Below, piece by piece: positions 34,585-42,922 of a stretch of DNA of 64,000 nucleotides. The position numbers and the translations under genes are program-made. The DNA is taken from NCBI RefSeq assembly GCF_009742725.1, contig NZ_WPHG01000001.1, positions 372,001 to 436,000 on the forward strand, written 5' to 3'. Position 1 is the stretch's first letter. Every line of letters starts with the position of its first letter. The notes below the pieces were generated by a model. The model saw only the letters and a list, made by a program, of their open reading frames with translations. It had not been told where the DNA came from and searched no databases. The stretch comes from Nitratireductor arenosus (GTDB lineage Bacteria; Pseudomonadota; Alphaproteobacteria; Rhizobiales; Rhizobiaceae).

Positions 34585-35499
34585 TCAGATACGCTTCAGC
34601 GTTTTCTCGAGCCAATCGGCCTGCACCTTGGCGATCTTACCGAGATGCTCGTAATTGGTGTAAAGGCTCATATGGTCGACCCCCCGTACGACGGCCAGTT
34701 CCTTGTCGGTGCAGGGGATCGCGTTGAAGGTCTCGATTTCGAGATCGGCCGAGGTGATGTTGTCGGCCTTGGCCAGAGCCACCATCGTCGGCGTTTCGAT
34801 GATCCGCTGAGCGTAGGGTTTGACCACATAGCGCAACAAAAGCTCGACCGATTCCACCGTATTCCAGTGCTCGTGCAGCGGCGCCTCATTCGCCTTGATG
34901 CCCATGAAACCCGCATAGACGTGCGGGAACGGCCAGGCGCTCATTTCTTGAGACGGATCGGATTTCGGCGACATCGCCATCGTGTCGCCGGCCTCGCCTC
35001 GGAAGCGCTTCTTGCGGTCTTCGGCGATCAGCTTGTTGAGTGCGGCGAAGCGAGGCTCGCCATGGCAGCGGCGCATCGTCTGGAACCCGTCGACCACCGG
35101 CACCGTCGAGATCGAGAAGGCCGCGCGTGGATCGATGGCGGCCAGGATGATGGCATGCCCGCCGGCATAGGAAATCCCCCAATATCCCGAACGCGCAATA
35201 TCGATCCCGTCCAGGGTTTCGGCAAAGGAGAACGCGTTCAGGTAGTCCTCAATCTGCTCCCACGGATCAAGATGCTGGCGCCGCTCGCCCGTACTTTCCC
35301 CGAAATTACGATAGTCGAAGTGCAGCGTCGCGCAGCCGATATCGTTGAAGTATTTGGCATAGTGCGGCATCACCACTTCCTTGGTGTAGCACCACCCCCC
35401 GGCCATCACGACCAGCGGCACATCGCCGGACGCTTTCGCAGGGCGCGTCAGCACGCCCTTCAATGTTTCGCCCTGGCTTTTGAATTCCACGTTTTCCAT
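34585..35499 (-). CDS. alpha/beta hydrolase (module 1)
   Basis: 304 aa. Nucleophile elbow GISYAGG (Ser110), likely acid Asp246 and His276 (GVDHMSLY). An oxyanion-side motif GGWCY and the stretch FDYRNFGES...RQHLDPW are shared almost unchanged with the paralogue at 46518. Related proteins hydrolyse esters or C-C bonds of diketones. GGAGG lies 5 bases before the ATG. First gene of the E1/lipoyl operon, whose promoter region contains one copy of the shared 19-bp site. Reaction unknown; C-C or ester hydrolysis producing the E1 substrate is the simplest guess. Confidence 0.85.
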   Translation of the reverse strand: MENVEFKSQGETLKGVLTRPAKASGDVPLVVMAGGWCYTKEVVMPHYAKYFNDIGCATLHFDYRNFGESTGERRQHLDPWEQIEDYLNAFSFAETLDGIDIARSGYWGISYAGGHAIILAAIDPRAAFSISTVPVVDGFQTMRRCHGEPRFAALNKLIAEDRKKRFRGEAGDTMAMSPKSDPSQEMSAWPFPHVYAGFMGIKANEAPLHEHWNTVESVELLLRYVVKPYAQRIIETPTMVALAKADNITSADLEIETFNAIPCTDKELAVVRGVDHMSLYTNYEHLGKIAKVQADWLEKTLKRI

Positions 35500-35558
35500 C
35501 CGAACCTCCATCGGCAACTTCGACCCGATGATGGGCAAGGCGGGCTTTCCTGTCAATA

Positions 35559-35577
35559 TAATTTTGAACCAATATTC
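35559..35577. promoter_or_regulatory. copy 1 of shared 19-bp operator-like site
   Basis: Reads TAATTTTGAACCAATATTC; 17 of 19 positions match the reverse complement of the site at 41133-41151. It lies 60 bases upstream of the alpha/beta hydrolase start and just after the tandem TetR gene. Confidence 0.7.
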
Positions 35578-35625
35578 GGCTCGATTTCAGGTTTCCCGAT
35601 CAAACCGGCGCGGCATGGCGGGCGG

Positions 35626-36930
35626 TCAGGAAAGCGGTACGGACCGGAAGGAGGAAACGGCCTCGACCGGATCGCTTGCGGTGCGTGAAACCGCGAGGCC
35701 ACTCTCGATGAATTGCCGATAGGTGTCGAACACATGGCCGGGCAGCGTGCGATTTTCCGACGTCGGCGGAAGATAGCGGGCGGCAATATAGTGTCTCGTG
35801 GCCATGAACATATGCGCCAGGACGGGCAGCTCATGCTCCTCGAACTGACCGAGTTCGCCGTTCTGCTTCGCCCGATTCAGCGTCCGGACATAGGAATCGG
35901 TCAGGTCGAGAAAATGCTTGCGGTACGTGTCGGTGGCGTAGACGGCCGCCGCCGATTCGATGCGTATGTACCAGGGGTGATCGCGCAGATAGTCGAAGAA
36001 CCCGACAAAGCCGGCATATTCGCGATCGACAAACCGCGCCTTCCCGTCGATGAAGGAGCGGACATGGGCGAGCATCTTGACGCGGATATAGGCGAGCAGC
36101 TCGTCGAATATCTCCTGCTGGCTCTCGAAATGGCTGTAGAACGTGCCGACGGCCAGGCCCGCCTCGTCGACGATCGCCTTGATCGTCGCGCCATCGAAGC
36201 CAGTGCGCCACACAACCCGCGCCGCCGCCTCAAGCAGGACCTCGCGTGTGGTATGTGCCGGGCTATCGACTCCGCGCGCCACTGTCGGCACCGGCAACGC
36301 CGACACCGTCTCGCCGAGACCGGACCTGATGAAGCGGATATAGGTGTCCGCCACCCAGTCTGGAAAGACGGCGTCGCGGCCCACCTTGCCGTAGGGGCGC
36401 ACCTGCGCGCCGATGCTCATATGGCCGTAGGAACCGGCGAGCACCTCGGCGATCACGCGCAGCGCCGCTTCCGATTGGGGGCGCAATTCGCCGGCCGCCT
36501 CGCCGCGCATGAGCGCCTTGAGATAGCGCGCCTCGACCCTGTCCATATGATTGGCGTAACTCGTCGGCGCCGCGCTCTCGGCGTCCGTCAGTACACGCGG
36601 AAAATAGCGATGGCGCTTTACGTAGCGGGAATAGGCCATAAAGGACGAGCGCTCGGTTTCGAAGAAGCTGTCGCTTCGCACCGTGTGACGGTCCAGGAAT
36701 CGGAAAAAACGATATCCCTCGACTTCCAACAACTCGTCGAGAAAGGCCTGATGGTTGTCGAAATAGGAGTATAGCGTCCCCTGCGACAGGCCAGCCTCGT
36801 CGGTCACCCGCGACACCGACGCATTCGCGTAGCCGCTTCGCGATACGATGTGCAACCCCGCGCTTATCAGCGCTTCGCGTCGCTCGCGCCGCAGGTCAGC
36901 GCGTGATTTTTTCTTCGGTGCTGTCTTCAT
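35626..36930 (-). CDS. transcriptional regulator with two TetR domains
   Basis: 434 aa, about twice the usual TetR length. First DNA-binding domain at about residues 15-62 (VSRVTDEAGLSQGTLYSYF) and a second at about 227-275 (IKAIVDEAGLAVGTFYSHF), each followed by its own helical ligand-type region. Both recognition helices look intact, so it may bind DNA as a monomer-like unit or hold two sites. It overlaps the 3' end of the acyl-CoA ligase gene by 35 bases. The frame can be extended upstream to 37158, but that is a shadow of the ligase. Predicted controller of the three 19-bp sites nearby; no proof in sequence. Confidence 0.9.
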   Translation of the reverse strand: MKTAPKKKSRADLRRERREALISAGLHIVSRSGYANASVSRVTDEAGLSQGTLYSYFDNHQAFLDELLEVEGYRFFRFLDRHTVRSDSFFETERSSFMAYSRYVKRHRYFPRVLTDAESAAPTSYANHMDRVEARYLKALMRGEAAGELRPQSEAALRVIAEVLAGSYGHMSIGAQVRPYGKVGRDAVFPDWVADTYIRFIRSGLGETVSALPVPTVARGVDSPAHTTREVLLEAAARVVWRTGFDGATIKAIVDEAGLAVGTFYSHFESQQEIFDELLAYIRVKMLAHVRSFIDGKARFVDREYAGFVGFFDYLRDHPWYIRIESAAAVYATDTYRKHFLDLTDSYVRTLNRAKQNGELGQFEEHELPVLAHMFMATRHYIAARYLPPTSENRTLPGHVFDTYRQFIESGLAVSRTASDPVEAVSSFRSVPLS

Positions 36931-38584
36931 CACGGGCCCTGCCAATCGGCGCAAATTCTGCCGCTCGTTTACGGAGCAAATCCTTGCGCACTTTCCCCGC
37001 AGCCGTATACGGCAGATCAGGAACGACCTCCAATCTCTCAGGGAATTTTTGGCGCGCCAACCCGGATTCCTCCAGAAATGCGACCAGAGACGGTAAATCC
37101 AGCACATTGCCGTCGTGCAGAACGACAAACGCGCACGCGGTTTCGCCAAGCCTTGCATGCGGCATTGCCACCACCGCCGCGTCCTTTACTGCCGCGATCT
37201 TGTATATCTCATCTTCGATCTCCTTCGGCCCGAGATTCTCTCCGCCACGGATGATCAGGTCCTTCTTGCGCCCGGTAATCACCAGGCAACCCTCCGGCGT
37301 CAGACGCCCGAGATCACCGGTGTGGAAAAAGCCGTCCGCGTCGAAGACGTCGGCATTCTGGGACGGATCGGAATAGCCGAGGCACACTTCGGGACCTCTC
37401 GTCACGATCTCCCCTTCCTCGCCCGGCGCGACCTCGCTGCCGTCGAGGTCGACCAGCCGCATATCGTGTCCGACGACGAACCCCTCGGTCGACGCAGCCA
37501 GGTTCGCCCGCTCCCGTTCCGGCACGCCGAGCGTCACCGTGGGCGCCTCGGTACTGCCATAAAGGCGGAAGACCGAACAGTTCTCGAAGGCGGCATTGGC
37601 GCGATGCACCACCTCCGGCGGAACCGGGGCGCCCCCGCTGGCGAAATAGCGCAGGCTCGGCAGGGAACGCCCACTCCCAGCGGCGAACGCCGACAATTCC
37701 TGGAGGAAGGGCGTCGCGCCGATGGTAAAGGTCACGCCGTGCTGGTCGATCAGGTCCGCCGCCGCAGCAACGTCCCAGCTATCCATCAAAACAACCTTGC
37801 ATCCCGCCGTGACCGGAAGCTGGACGCCATAGAGATACCCGGTGACATGACCGAGCGGTGACGGCATCAGGACCACGTCCTTGCCGGAAATGCCAAGATA
37901 ATCGATGAAGTTGCTGATCTCCGCGCCGATCGTGTTGTGACTGTGCAGGACGCCCTTGGCGCGCCCGGTCGTGCCGGAGGTGTACATCAACAGCTTGATC
38001 GCGTCGGCGCGCGCGCCATCCGCGCGGATGGGCGCGACGGTTTCGCCCTCATCCGGCCTGATCATGTCCTCGAACCGCTTCTGCGGAGTGTCCGGCCCGG
38101 CGCGGACAACCAGCGTTTCGAAACGCTGGTTGGATCGGTCCGAAATCCGCCTGGCCATCGCGGAATAGTCATAGCCGCGAAACGTCTCTGGGATCACGAA
38201 AACACGGGATCCGGCATCCGCGATGATATGGCCGACTTCCGCCTCGCGGTAGATCGGCACGATCGGGTTGCATACGAAGCCGCCATAAGAACAGGCGAGG
38301 TCAATCAACGCGGCCTCGTGCCAGTTCGGAAGCTGGAAGCTCACCACATCGTCGACGCCAAGCCCCATCCCGACGAGCCCGGCACGAAGCCCGAGAGCGC
38401 GGCGACGCATCTCGTTGGCTGTCAAGATCCGGTCGCCGTCGACCGTGAGCGCCATGTCCGGCGTGCGTTCGCACAAGGAATCGAGGCGATCGGCGATCGT
38501 CATCCCCTGCCAAGACCCGTCGGCCTTCCAGTCCTCGACGGGAAGCGCATGCAGGCGCGGGGTCCATTTGCCAGTTCCAGACAT
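36896..38584 (-). CDS. acyl-CoA ligase (AMP-binding), cyclohexanecarboxylate/medium-chain type
   Basis: 562 aa ANL-family enzyme that activates a carboxylic acid to its CoA thioester. P-loop MYTSGTTGRAKGVLHS, A5 motif YGSTEAPTVT, A7/A8 HTGDLGRL and GRKKDLIIRGGENLGPKEIED, catalytic Lys in GKVRKDLL. The start has AAGGAGGAAGC before the ATG. Overall features are close to AliA-like ligases, but the acid is not identifiable. It is divergent from the acyl-CoA dehydrogenase and shares a 19-bp site with it. Confidence 0.92.
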   Translation of the reverse strand: MSGTGKWTPRLHALPVEDWKADGSWQGMTIADRLDSLCERTPDMALTVDGDRILTANEMRRRALGLRAGLVGMGLGVDDVVSFQLPNWHEAALIDLACSYGGFVCNPIVPIYREAEVGHIIADAGSRVFVIPETFRGYDYSAMARRISDRSNQRFETLVVRAGPDTPQKRFEDMIRPDEGETVAPIRADGARADAIKLLMYTSGTTGRAKGVLHSHNTIGAEISNFIDYLGISGKDVVLMPSPLGHVTGYLYGVQLPVTAGCKVVLMDSWDVAAAADLIDQHGVTFTIGATPFLQELSAFAAGSGRSLPSLRYFASGGAPVPPEVVHRANAAFENCSVFRLYGSTEAPTVTLGVPERERANLAASTEGFVVGHDMRLVDLDGSEVAPGEEGEIVTRGPEVCLGYSDPSQNADVFDADGFFHTGDLGRLTPEGCLVITGRKKDLIIRGGENLGPKEIEDEIYKIAAVKDAAVVAMPHARLGETACAFVVLHDGNVLDLPSLVAFLEESGLARQKFPERLEVVPDLPYTAAGKVRKDLLRKRAAEFAPIGRARDEDSTEEKITR

Positions 38585-38633
38585 GCTTCCTCCTTGTACC
38601 CGCAAGCGCGCTGTCAGTCATTTTCGCGGTTCC

Positions 38634-38652
38634 GAATTTTGATTCATAATTT
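38634..38652. promoter_or_regulatory. copy 2 of shared 19-bp operator-like site
   Basis: Reads GAATTTTGATTCATAATTT; 14 of 19 positions match the site at 41133-41151. It lies in the 193-base divergent gap, 50 bases upstream of the ligase start and 126 bases upstream of the dehydrogenase start. Confidence 0.55.
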
Positions 38653-38777
38653 TATTGACTGAAAGTGCGTTTGTCGACAAGCTTATCGTAGCCCGCCACC
38701 GGATTGGCACGCATCTTCCGCTTGCCGTCCGGGGTTTCTGGTTTGACGTTGCAACACCCGCTGCGAAAAAGGTCGAG

Positions 38778-39941
38778 ATGGTGAATATCAAACTCCCGTC
38801 GCATATCGATCAGTTGCGAAGCAGTCTGCGCAGATTCGTCGACGAACACATGCCGCGCGAGGAAGCCGCGCGCTGGGACAAGGAAAACACCTTTCCCCGA
38901 GACGTATTCGACAAGCTCAGCGCCCTTGGCGTCATGGGCAGTACCATTCCCGAGGAATATGGCGGCAGCGGCCGTGACATTCTCGCGACCCTGGTGACCA
39001 TCGAGGAACTGTCGAAACGAAGCCTCGCGGTATCGGTCCCCTATATCATGGCCGCATGTTATGCCGGAATGAACGTGCTTGAATGCGGATCGCCCCGCCA
39101 GAAGGCGGAGCTTCTTCCGCTGGTCGCGGCGGGCAAGATGCTTTTTGCCTATGGCTGGACCGAGGCCGATACCGGAGCCGATCTGGCCAGCGTCAAGACC
39201 AAAGGCACGATCGCCGGCGACCATATCGTGATCAACGGCGCCAAACGGTTCTGCTCGGGAGCGGAGATCTGCGACTATATCTACGCGCTCGTTCGAACCG
39301 GCGATCAGGCGGCGCGCTACGAGAACCTGTCGGTCGTGCTGATTTCGCCGAAGCTGCCCGGCGTCGAGATACGACCGATCGATTCGATGGGCATGAAAGG
39401 CGCTCGCACGACCGACGTGACTTTCATCGACGTCAAGGTTCCGGTCGAGATGATCGTCGGCGAGGCAAGCGGCATCAACCGTGGCTGGAGCATGCTCACT
39501 TCCGCCGGCCTCGACGTCGAAAAGCTTGAGGTTGCCGCAATCGCGCTCGGCATCGCCGAAGCGGCTTGCGACGACGCCTGGGACTACAGCCAGCAGCGGA
39601 CCCAGTTCGGCAGGACCATCAGCACGTTTCAGTCTCTGCGCCACCAGCTGGCCGACATGCGAACGCAGCTTCACGCGGCACGGCTGGTCACCTATCACGC
39701 CGCCCATCGCGCCGATGCCGACCGGCCCGACCGGGTCGAGACCTCGATGACCAAGCTCTTCGTCACCGAGACGGCCAGAAAGGTCGTGCTCGACGCGCAG
39801 ACCATTCTGGGCGCCTACGGCTACGTCAGGGATTTCGATCTCGAACGTTATGTGCGCGACGTCCTGCTGATGCCGATCATCGGAGGATCGTCCGCCGTGC
39901 AGCGCAACAACATCGCCAACTGGCTCGGCCTTGCCCGATGA
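38778..39941 (+). CDS. acyl-CoA dehydrogenase (isovaleryl-type active site)
   Basis: 387 aa flavoenzyme. FAD/substrate blocks GWTEADTGADLASV and GAKRFCSGAE are present. The usual catalytic EGT near the C-terminus is replaced by GGSSAVQR, but LDVEKLEVAA (Glu248) places a Glu at the site used by isovaleryl- and long-chain enzymes, so the protein should be active on branched or bulky acyl-CoAs. The ATG at 38778 has AAGG upstream; the frame can extend to 38655 through the operator region. It is followed by OsmC, which overlaps its stop. Confidence 0.9.
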   Translation: MVNIKLPSHIDQLRSSLRRFVDEHMPREEAARWDKENTFPRDVFDKLSALGVMGSTIPEEYGGSGRDILATLVTIEELSKRSLAVSVPYIMAACYAGMNVLECGSPRQKAELLPLVAAGKMLFAYGWTEADTGADLASVKTKGTIAGDHIVINGAKRFCSGAEICDYIYALVRTGDQAARYENLSVVLISPKLPGVEIRPIDSMGMKGARTTDVTFIDVKVPVEMIVGEASGINRGWSMLTSAGLDVEKLEVAAIALGIAEAACDDAWDYSQQRTQFGRTISTFQSLRHQLADMRTQLHAARLVTYHAAHRADADRPDRVETSMTKLFVTETARKVVLDAQTILGAYGYVRDFDLERYVRDVLLMPIIGGSSAVQRNNIANWLGLAR

Positions 39942-40459
39942 CCGTCACACCGGAGAAACACACAGCCATGTCCGCTTCCTCCAACACATTCGACGTCGTC
40001 ATCCGCTGCAACGGCAAGGCGGTGGGAAAAATGCGCAACGAGGCCAGGGTCGACATCGTCGAGCCGTTTGTCGAAAGTCACGAGATAGCCTCCGACGAAG
40101 GCCCGTTTCACGGCGGCGACGGGTCGGCGCCGCCGCCATTGACCTATTTCGTCGGCGGGTTCGTCACCTGTCTGATGACGCAGATCCGCGCCTTCGCGAA
40201 ACGCTTCAGGATCGCGCTCGACACGCTCGAGGTGGACGCGGAGTTCCAGTGGAAGGGCCTGACCGAGCCCGGCAAGCCGTACCGCGCGCAGCCGGTGGGC
40301 ATCCGCCTCGATATCCAGATCGCGAGCGACGCGGGTCAAAACAGGATTATCGAACTGATCAACGCCGCCAAGCAAGGTTGCTTTGTCGAGGCGGTCATCT
40401 CCGAGCGCATGAAGGTCGTTCACCGCCTCAAGACGCCCGACGGATGGATTGACTGCTGA
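39938..40459 (+). CDS. OsmC/Ohr family protein
   Basis: 173 aa. Both reactive Cys of the family are present: Cys78 (GGFVTCLMTQ) and Cys148 (KQGCFVEAV). OsmC/Ohr proteins reduce organic hydroperoxides, and known Ohr enzymes take electrons from lipoylated proteins. The first ATG overlaps the dehydrogenase stop (ATGA); a second in-frame ATG at 39968 is a possible alternative. It lies between an acyl-CoA dehydrogenase and an AhpD-like gene. Confidence 0.88.
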   Translation: MTVTPEKHTAMSASSNTFDVVIRCNGKAVGKMRNEARVDIVEPFVESHEIASDEGPFHGGDGSAPPPLTYFVGGFVTCLMTQIRAFAKRFRIALDTLEVDAEFQWKGLTEPGKPYRAQPVGIRLDIQIASDAGQNRIIELINAAKQGCFVEAVISERMKVVHRLKTPDGWIDC

Positions 40460-40488
40460 TCGACCACAGGCCTGTCAGGGAGGACGCC

Positions 40489-41076
40489 ATGCCCAGAATC
40501 GACCCCATCGCCGACGATCAATCCGATCCGGAAGCCCGCGACCTGGTCGCGGACGCGGAACGCAAGGGAGCCCCCGATCCGCGGATTATGAGCATCTTCG
40601 TCCGCAGCAAACGGAGCGGCCGGGCATGGGCACGCTACTGGAACGCCCTTTTGTACGAGGGTGTCCTGCCGCACAGACTGAAAGAGCTGTGCCGCATCCG
40701 GATGTCGGTCGCGCATCGATGCGGCTATTGCTCGACAGTGCGGTCCAACCTGGCCCGCGAGGAAGGGCTGACCGAGCAGCTCTTGTGGGAGACGTTCGAC
40801 TACGAAACCGCGACCGGCATCACCGAGCGCGAGAAGACCGCGCTTTGGTACGCGGACCTGTTCAAACAAAGCGACGGCGCCATCGACGACGACGCGGTGT
40901 TTGCCCGTTTGCGCCGTCACTTCGACGACGAGGAGATCATCGAGCTCGGCCTGTTCTGCGCCGAGGTCGACGGGGTCGGCAAGTTCGCCCGCTCGCTTCA
41001 GGTGCTGAGCTGGGACGAGGCCTGCGAGATCAATCCCAACCTGCAGCGCGAAACCGAGCGGGCTTCGCGACCTTAG
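40489..41076 (+). CDS. carboxymuconolactone decarboxylase/AhpD family protein
   Basis: 195 aa helical protein with the redox motif HRCGYCSTVRSN (Cys78, Cys81), as in AhpD-like members. AhpD itself reduces a peroxidase by way of lipoylated E2, so CxxC here suggests a thiol-redox rather than decarboxylase role. AGGAC-like ribosome site before the ATG. Ends the ligase-divergent operon; 190 bases then separate it from the TRAP operon. Confidence 0.88.
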   Translation: MPRIDPIADDQSDPEARDLVADAERKGAPDPRIMSIFVRSKRSGRAWARYWNALLYEGVLPHRLKELCRIRMSVAHRCGYCSTVRSNLAREEGLTEQLLWETFDYETATGITEREKTALWYADLFKQSDGAIDDDAVFARLRRHFDDEEIIELGLFCAEVDGVGKFARSLQVLSWDEACEINPNLQRETERASRP

Positions 41077-41132
41077 CGGCAAGAATCCGCGAGCCGATGA
41101 CTAATTGATGTGAGTGGCTGAGGAATTTTCTA

Positions 41133-41151
41133 GAATATTGGTTCAATATTC
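41133..41151. promoter_or_regulatory. copy 3 of shared 19-bp operator-like site (best palindrome)
   Basis: GAATATTGGTTCAATATTC: perfect 8-bp arms with a 3-base centre, 116 bases upstream of the third TRAP receptor gene. Typical of a TetR-type operator. The two other copies lie at 35559 and 38634, around the tandem TetR gene. Confidence 0.75.
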
Positions 41152-41172
41152 GTTACCATGAGGAATAGGAGG

Positions 41173-41194
41173 CCCTGTCATGCGAATGACAGGG
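41173..41194 (+). other. leader hairpin with GCGA tetraloop
   Basis: Perfect 9-bp stem CCCTGTCAT/ATGACAGGG closing a GCGA loop, which belongs to the stable GNRA class. It lies in the 5' leader of the third TRAP operon and encloses the ATG of a short reading frame. No T-run follows, so it is not a terminator. Confidence 0.6.
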
Positions 41195-41251
41195 AACGGC
41201 GTCCGAGCGGGAGTGAGTTGCCGATACGACGCGCGGTGCGCCATAGAGTAA
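41180..41251 (+). CDS. possible 23-residue leader peptide before the third TRAP operon
   Basis: ATG at 41180 preceded by a perfect AGGAGG (41167-41172) at ideal spacing of 7 bases. The frame runs 23 codons to TAA at 41249-41251, 15 bases before the TRAP receptor ATG. Peptide begins MRMTGNGVRAGVSC and has a second Cys near its end. The start codon lies in the hairpin stem, so structure and translation would compete. It could equally be chance, since the leader also has another open frame; the strong ribosome site is the main support. Confidence 0.4.
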   Translation: MRMTGNGVRAGVSCRYDARCAIE

Positions 41252-41266
41252 CAAAGGGAGGTAACA

Positions 41267-42343
41267 ATGAAGACACCGACACGCAGTCTCGTCAAACTGG
41301 CTATGGTGGCCACCAGCCTCGCCGGCGCCTCGGCTGCCTATGCTCAAGAAGCAGTCAACGTCACCGTGGTCTCGGGCTACCCGCCGACCGCGTCCTGGGT
41401 CCGGGTGTTCGAGGAATTTTTCATCCCCACGGTCGACAGCAAGCTGGCTGAGAAGAACGAATACAAGATCAACTGGAACAAGGGATTTTCCGGCACCATC
41501 GTCAAGCCGCGCGGCGAGCTGGAAGCCGTGGGCACCGGTATCGGTGACATGGGCATCGTCGTGCCGCCGTTTCATGTCGACAAGCTGCCCCTGTTCAACG
41601 TCTCCTTCGTGACACCGTTTTCGACCGGCGATCTTCATCTCGTGACGAAGACGATCTCCCAGCTCGCCCAGGACATCCCCGAGATGGCGCAGGAGTTCGA
41701 CGCACTCAACCAGGTCTATCTCGGCAGTTCGGGAACGGTCGACAACTACCAGGCCGTCTGCAAGTCCGCCAAGGAGACGGTCGCCGATTTCGAGGGCGTC
41801 AAGGTTGTCGGCGCCGGCATCAACCTGCGTTATTTCCAGGGCGTCGGCGCCATCGGCATCAGCAGCAATCTGGGCGACTACTATAATCAGTTGCAGACCG
41901 GCGTCGCCGAATGCGCCTCGGTTTGGGCCGAAGCAACGGCAGGCTTCAAGCTTTATGAAGTGGCGCCCTACCTCATCAAGGCCGACCAGGGCGCCACGAC
42001 CTCGTTCGCCCTCACCGCCAACAAGCAGTTCTGGGACGGCCTGCCCGAATCGGTGCAGGATGTGCTGCGCACGACCTCGCAGGAATATGGGCAAAAGCTC
42101 GCCGATTACGTTGTGAACGCCAGCAGCGCGGCACTCGAGACATTCAAACAGAACGGCGGCACGATCATCGAGTACTCACAACAACAGCGTGAAGAGTGGG
42201 CGAAATCCCTGCCCAACATCGCCAAGGAATGGGCCGACGAAACCGAGGCCCAGGGCAAGCCGGCACACAAGGTTCTGAAGGTCTACATGGACGCGCTGCG
42301 CGCGAACGGCGAGCCCGTTTCGCGAAACTGGGACAGCGAATAG
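41267..42343 (+). CDS. TRAP transporter substrate-binding protein, DctP family (third system)
   Basis: 358 aa receptor with signal peptide ending AAYAQE. GGGAGG precedes the ATG. The fold is DctP-like (DALNQVYLGSSG, NKQFWDGLPESVQDVL), but where the two other receptors have K(L/I)RVPE the sequence reads GVKVVGAGINLRYF. The conserved carboxylate-binding Arg is therefore shifted or missing, which hints at a different type of ligand, perhaps a neutral or bulky molecule. Followed by DctQ and DctM with tight spacing. Confidence 0.88.
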   Translation: MKTPTRSLVKLAMVATSLAGASAAYAQEAVNVTVVSGYPPTASWVRVFEEFFIPTVDSKLAEKNEYKINWNKGFSGTIVKPRGELEAVGTGIGDMGIVVPPFHVDKLPLFNVSFVTPFSTGDLHLVTKTISQLAQDIPEMAQEFDALNQVYLGSSGTVDNYQAVCKSAKETVADFEGVKVVGAGINLRYFQGVGAIGISSNLGDYYNQLQTGVAECASVWAEATAGFKLYEVAPYLIKADQGATTSFALTANKQFWDGLPESVQDVLRTTSQEYGQKLADYVVNASSAALETFKQNGGTIIEYSQQQREEWAKSLPNIAKEWADETEAQGKPAHKVLKVYMDALRANGEPVSRNWDSE

Positions 42344-42349
42344 GCTGGC

Positions 42350-42922
42350 ATGACCGGCGCGCCCCCGCACACACCCGACGAAACGCGTTCGCAACGCGTT
42401 TCGTCCCCGTCCGGGCCCCTCGGCTACGCTGCCTCGGCGCTCAACGCCATCGGCTCCATCGGCATTTTTTTGCTGATGTGCCTGATTTGCCTCGATGTGG
42501 CGGGACGCTATTTCTTCGGCGCGCCGATCATGGGCGTCACCGAGATCGCCGAGATCTCGATCGTGGCGATCGTCTTTTTCCAGCTCGCCGACACATTGGC
42601 CCGGGACCGCATGCCCCGGGCCGACATCGTTGTGAATATCCTTCGCAACAAACGCCCGAGGATAGCCGGTTTCATCGACGCTTTCGCCGCGCTGTGCGGT
42701 GTCGCGCTGATGCTGCTGATCGACTACGGCACCATTCCCGGCATCATCAACGACTATCGCAACGGTTATTACATCGGCACGGTCGGGCTTTTCACCTTCC
42801 CGTCCTGGCCGATCAAGGCGGCCATCGCATTGGGCGCGAGCTTGGCCGCTGTTCAACTCATGGCGATCGCCGTACGAGCCGTGAGGGTAATGTGGGGGAC
42901 CGCGTCCCGGGGGACACCATGA
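42350..42922 (+). CDS. TRAP transporter small membrane subunit, DctQ family (third system)
   Basis: 190 aa with a polar lead of about 25 residues and four hydrophobic helices. Family block GRYFFGAPIMGVTEIAEI near residue 50. It starts 6 bases after the receptor stop and overlaps dctM by ATGA. Part of the operon controlled from 41077-41266. Confidence 0.9.
   Translation: MTGAPPHTPDETRSQRVSSPSGPLGYAASALNAIGSIGIFLLMCLICLDVAGRYFFGAPIMGVTEIAEISIVAIVFFQLADTLARDRMPRADIVVNILRNKRPRIAGFIDAFAALCGVALMLLIDYGTIPGIINDYRNGYYIGTVGLFTFPSWPIKAAIALGASLAAVQLMAIAVRAVRVMWGTASRGTP

Noticed and set aside
41158-41451. 97-codon frame overlapping the TRAP receptor start
   Set aside because: Arg-rich, no ribosome site of its own, and it runs through the signal-peptide region of the receptor in another frame.
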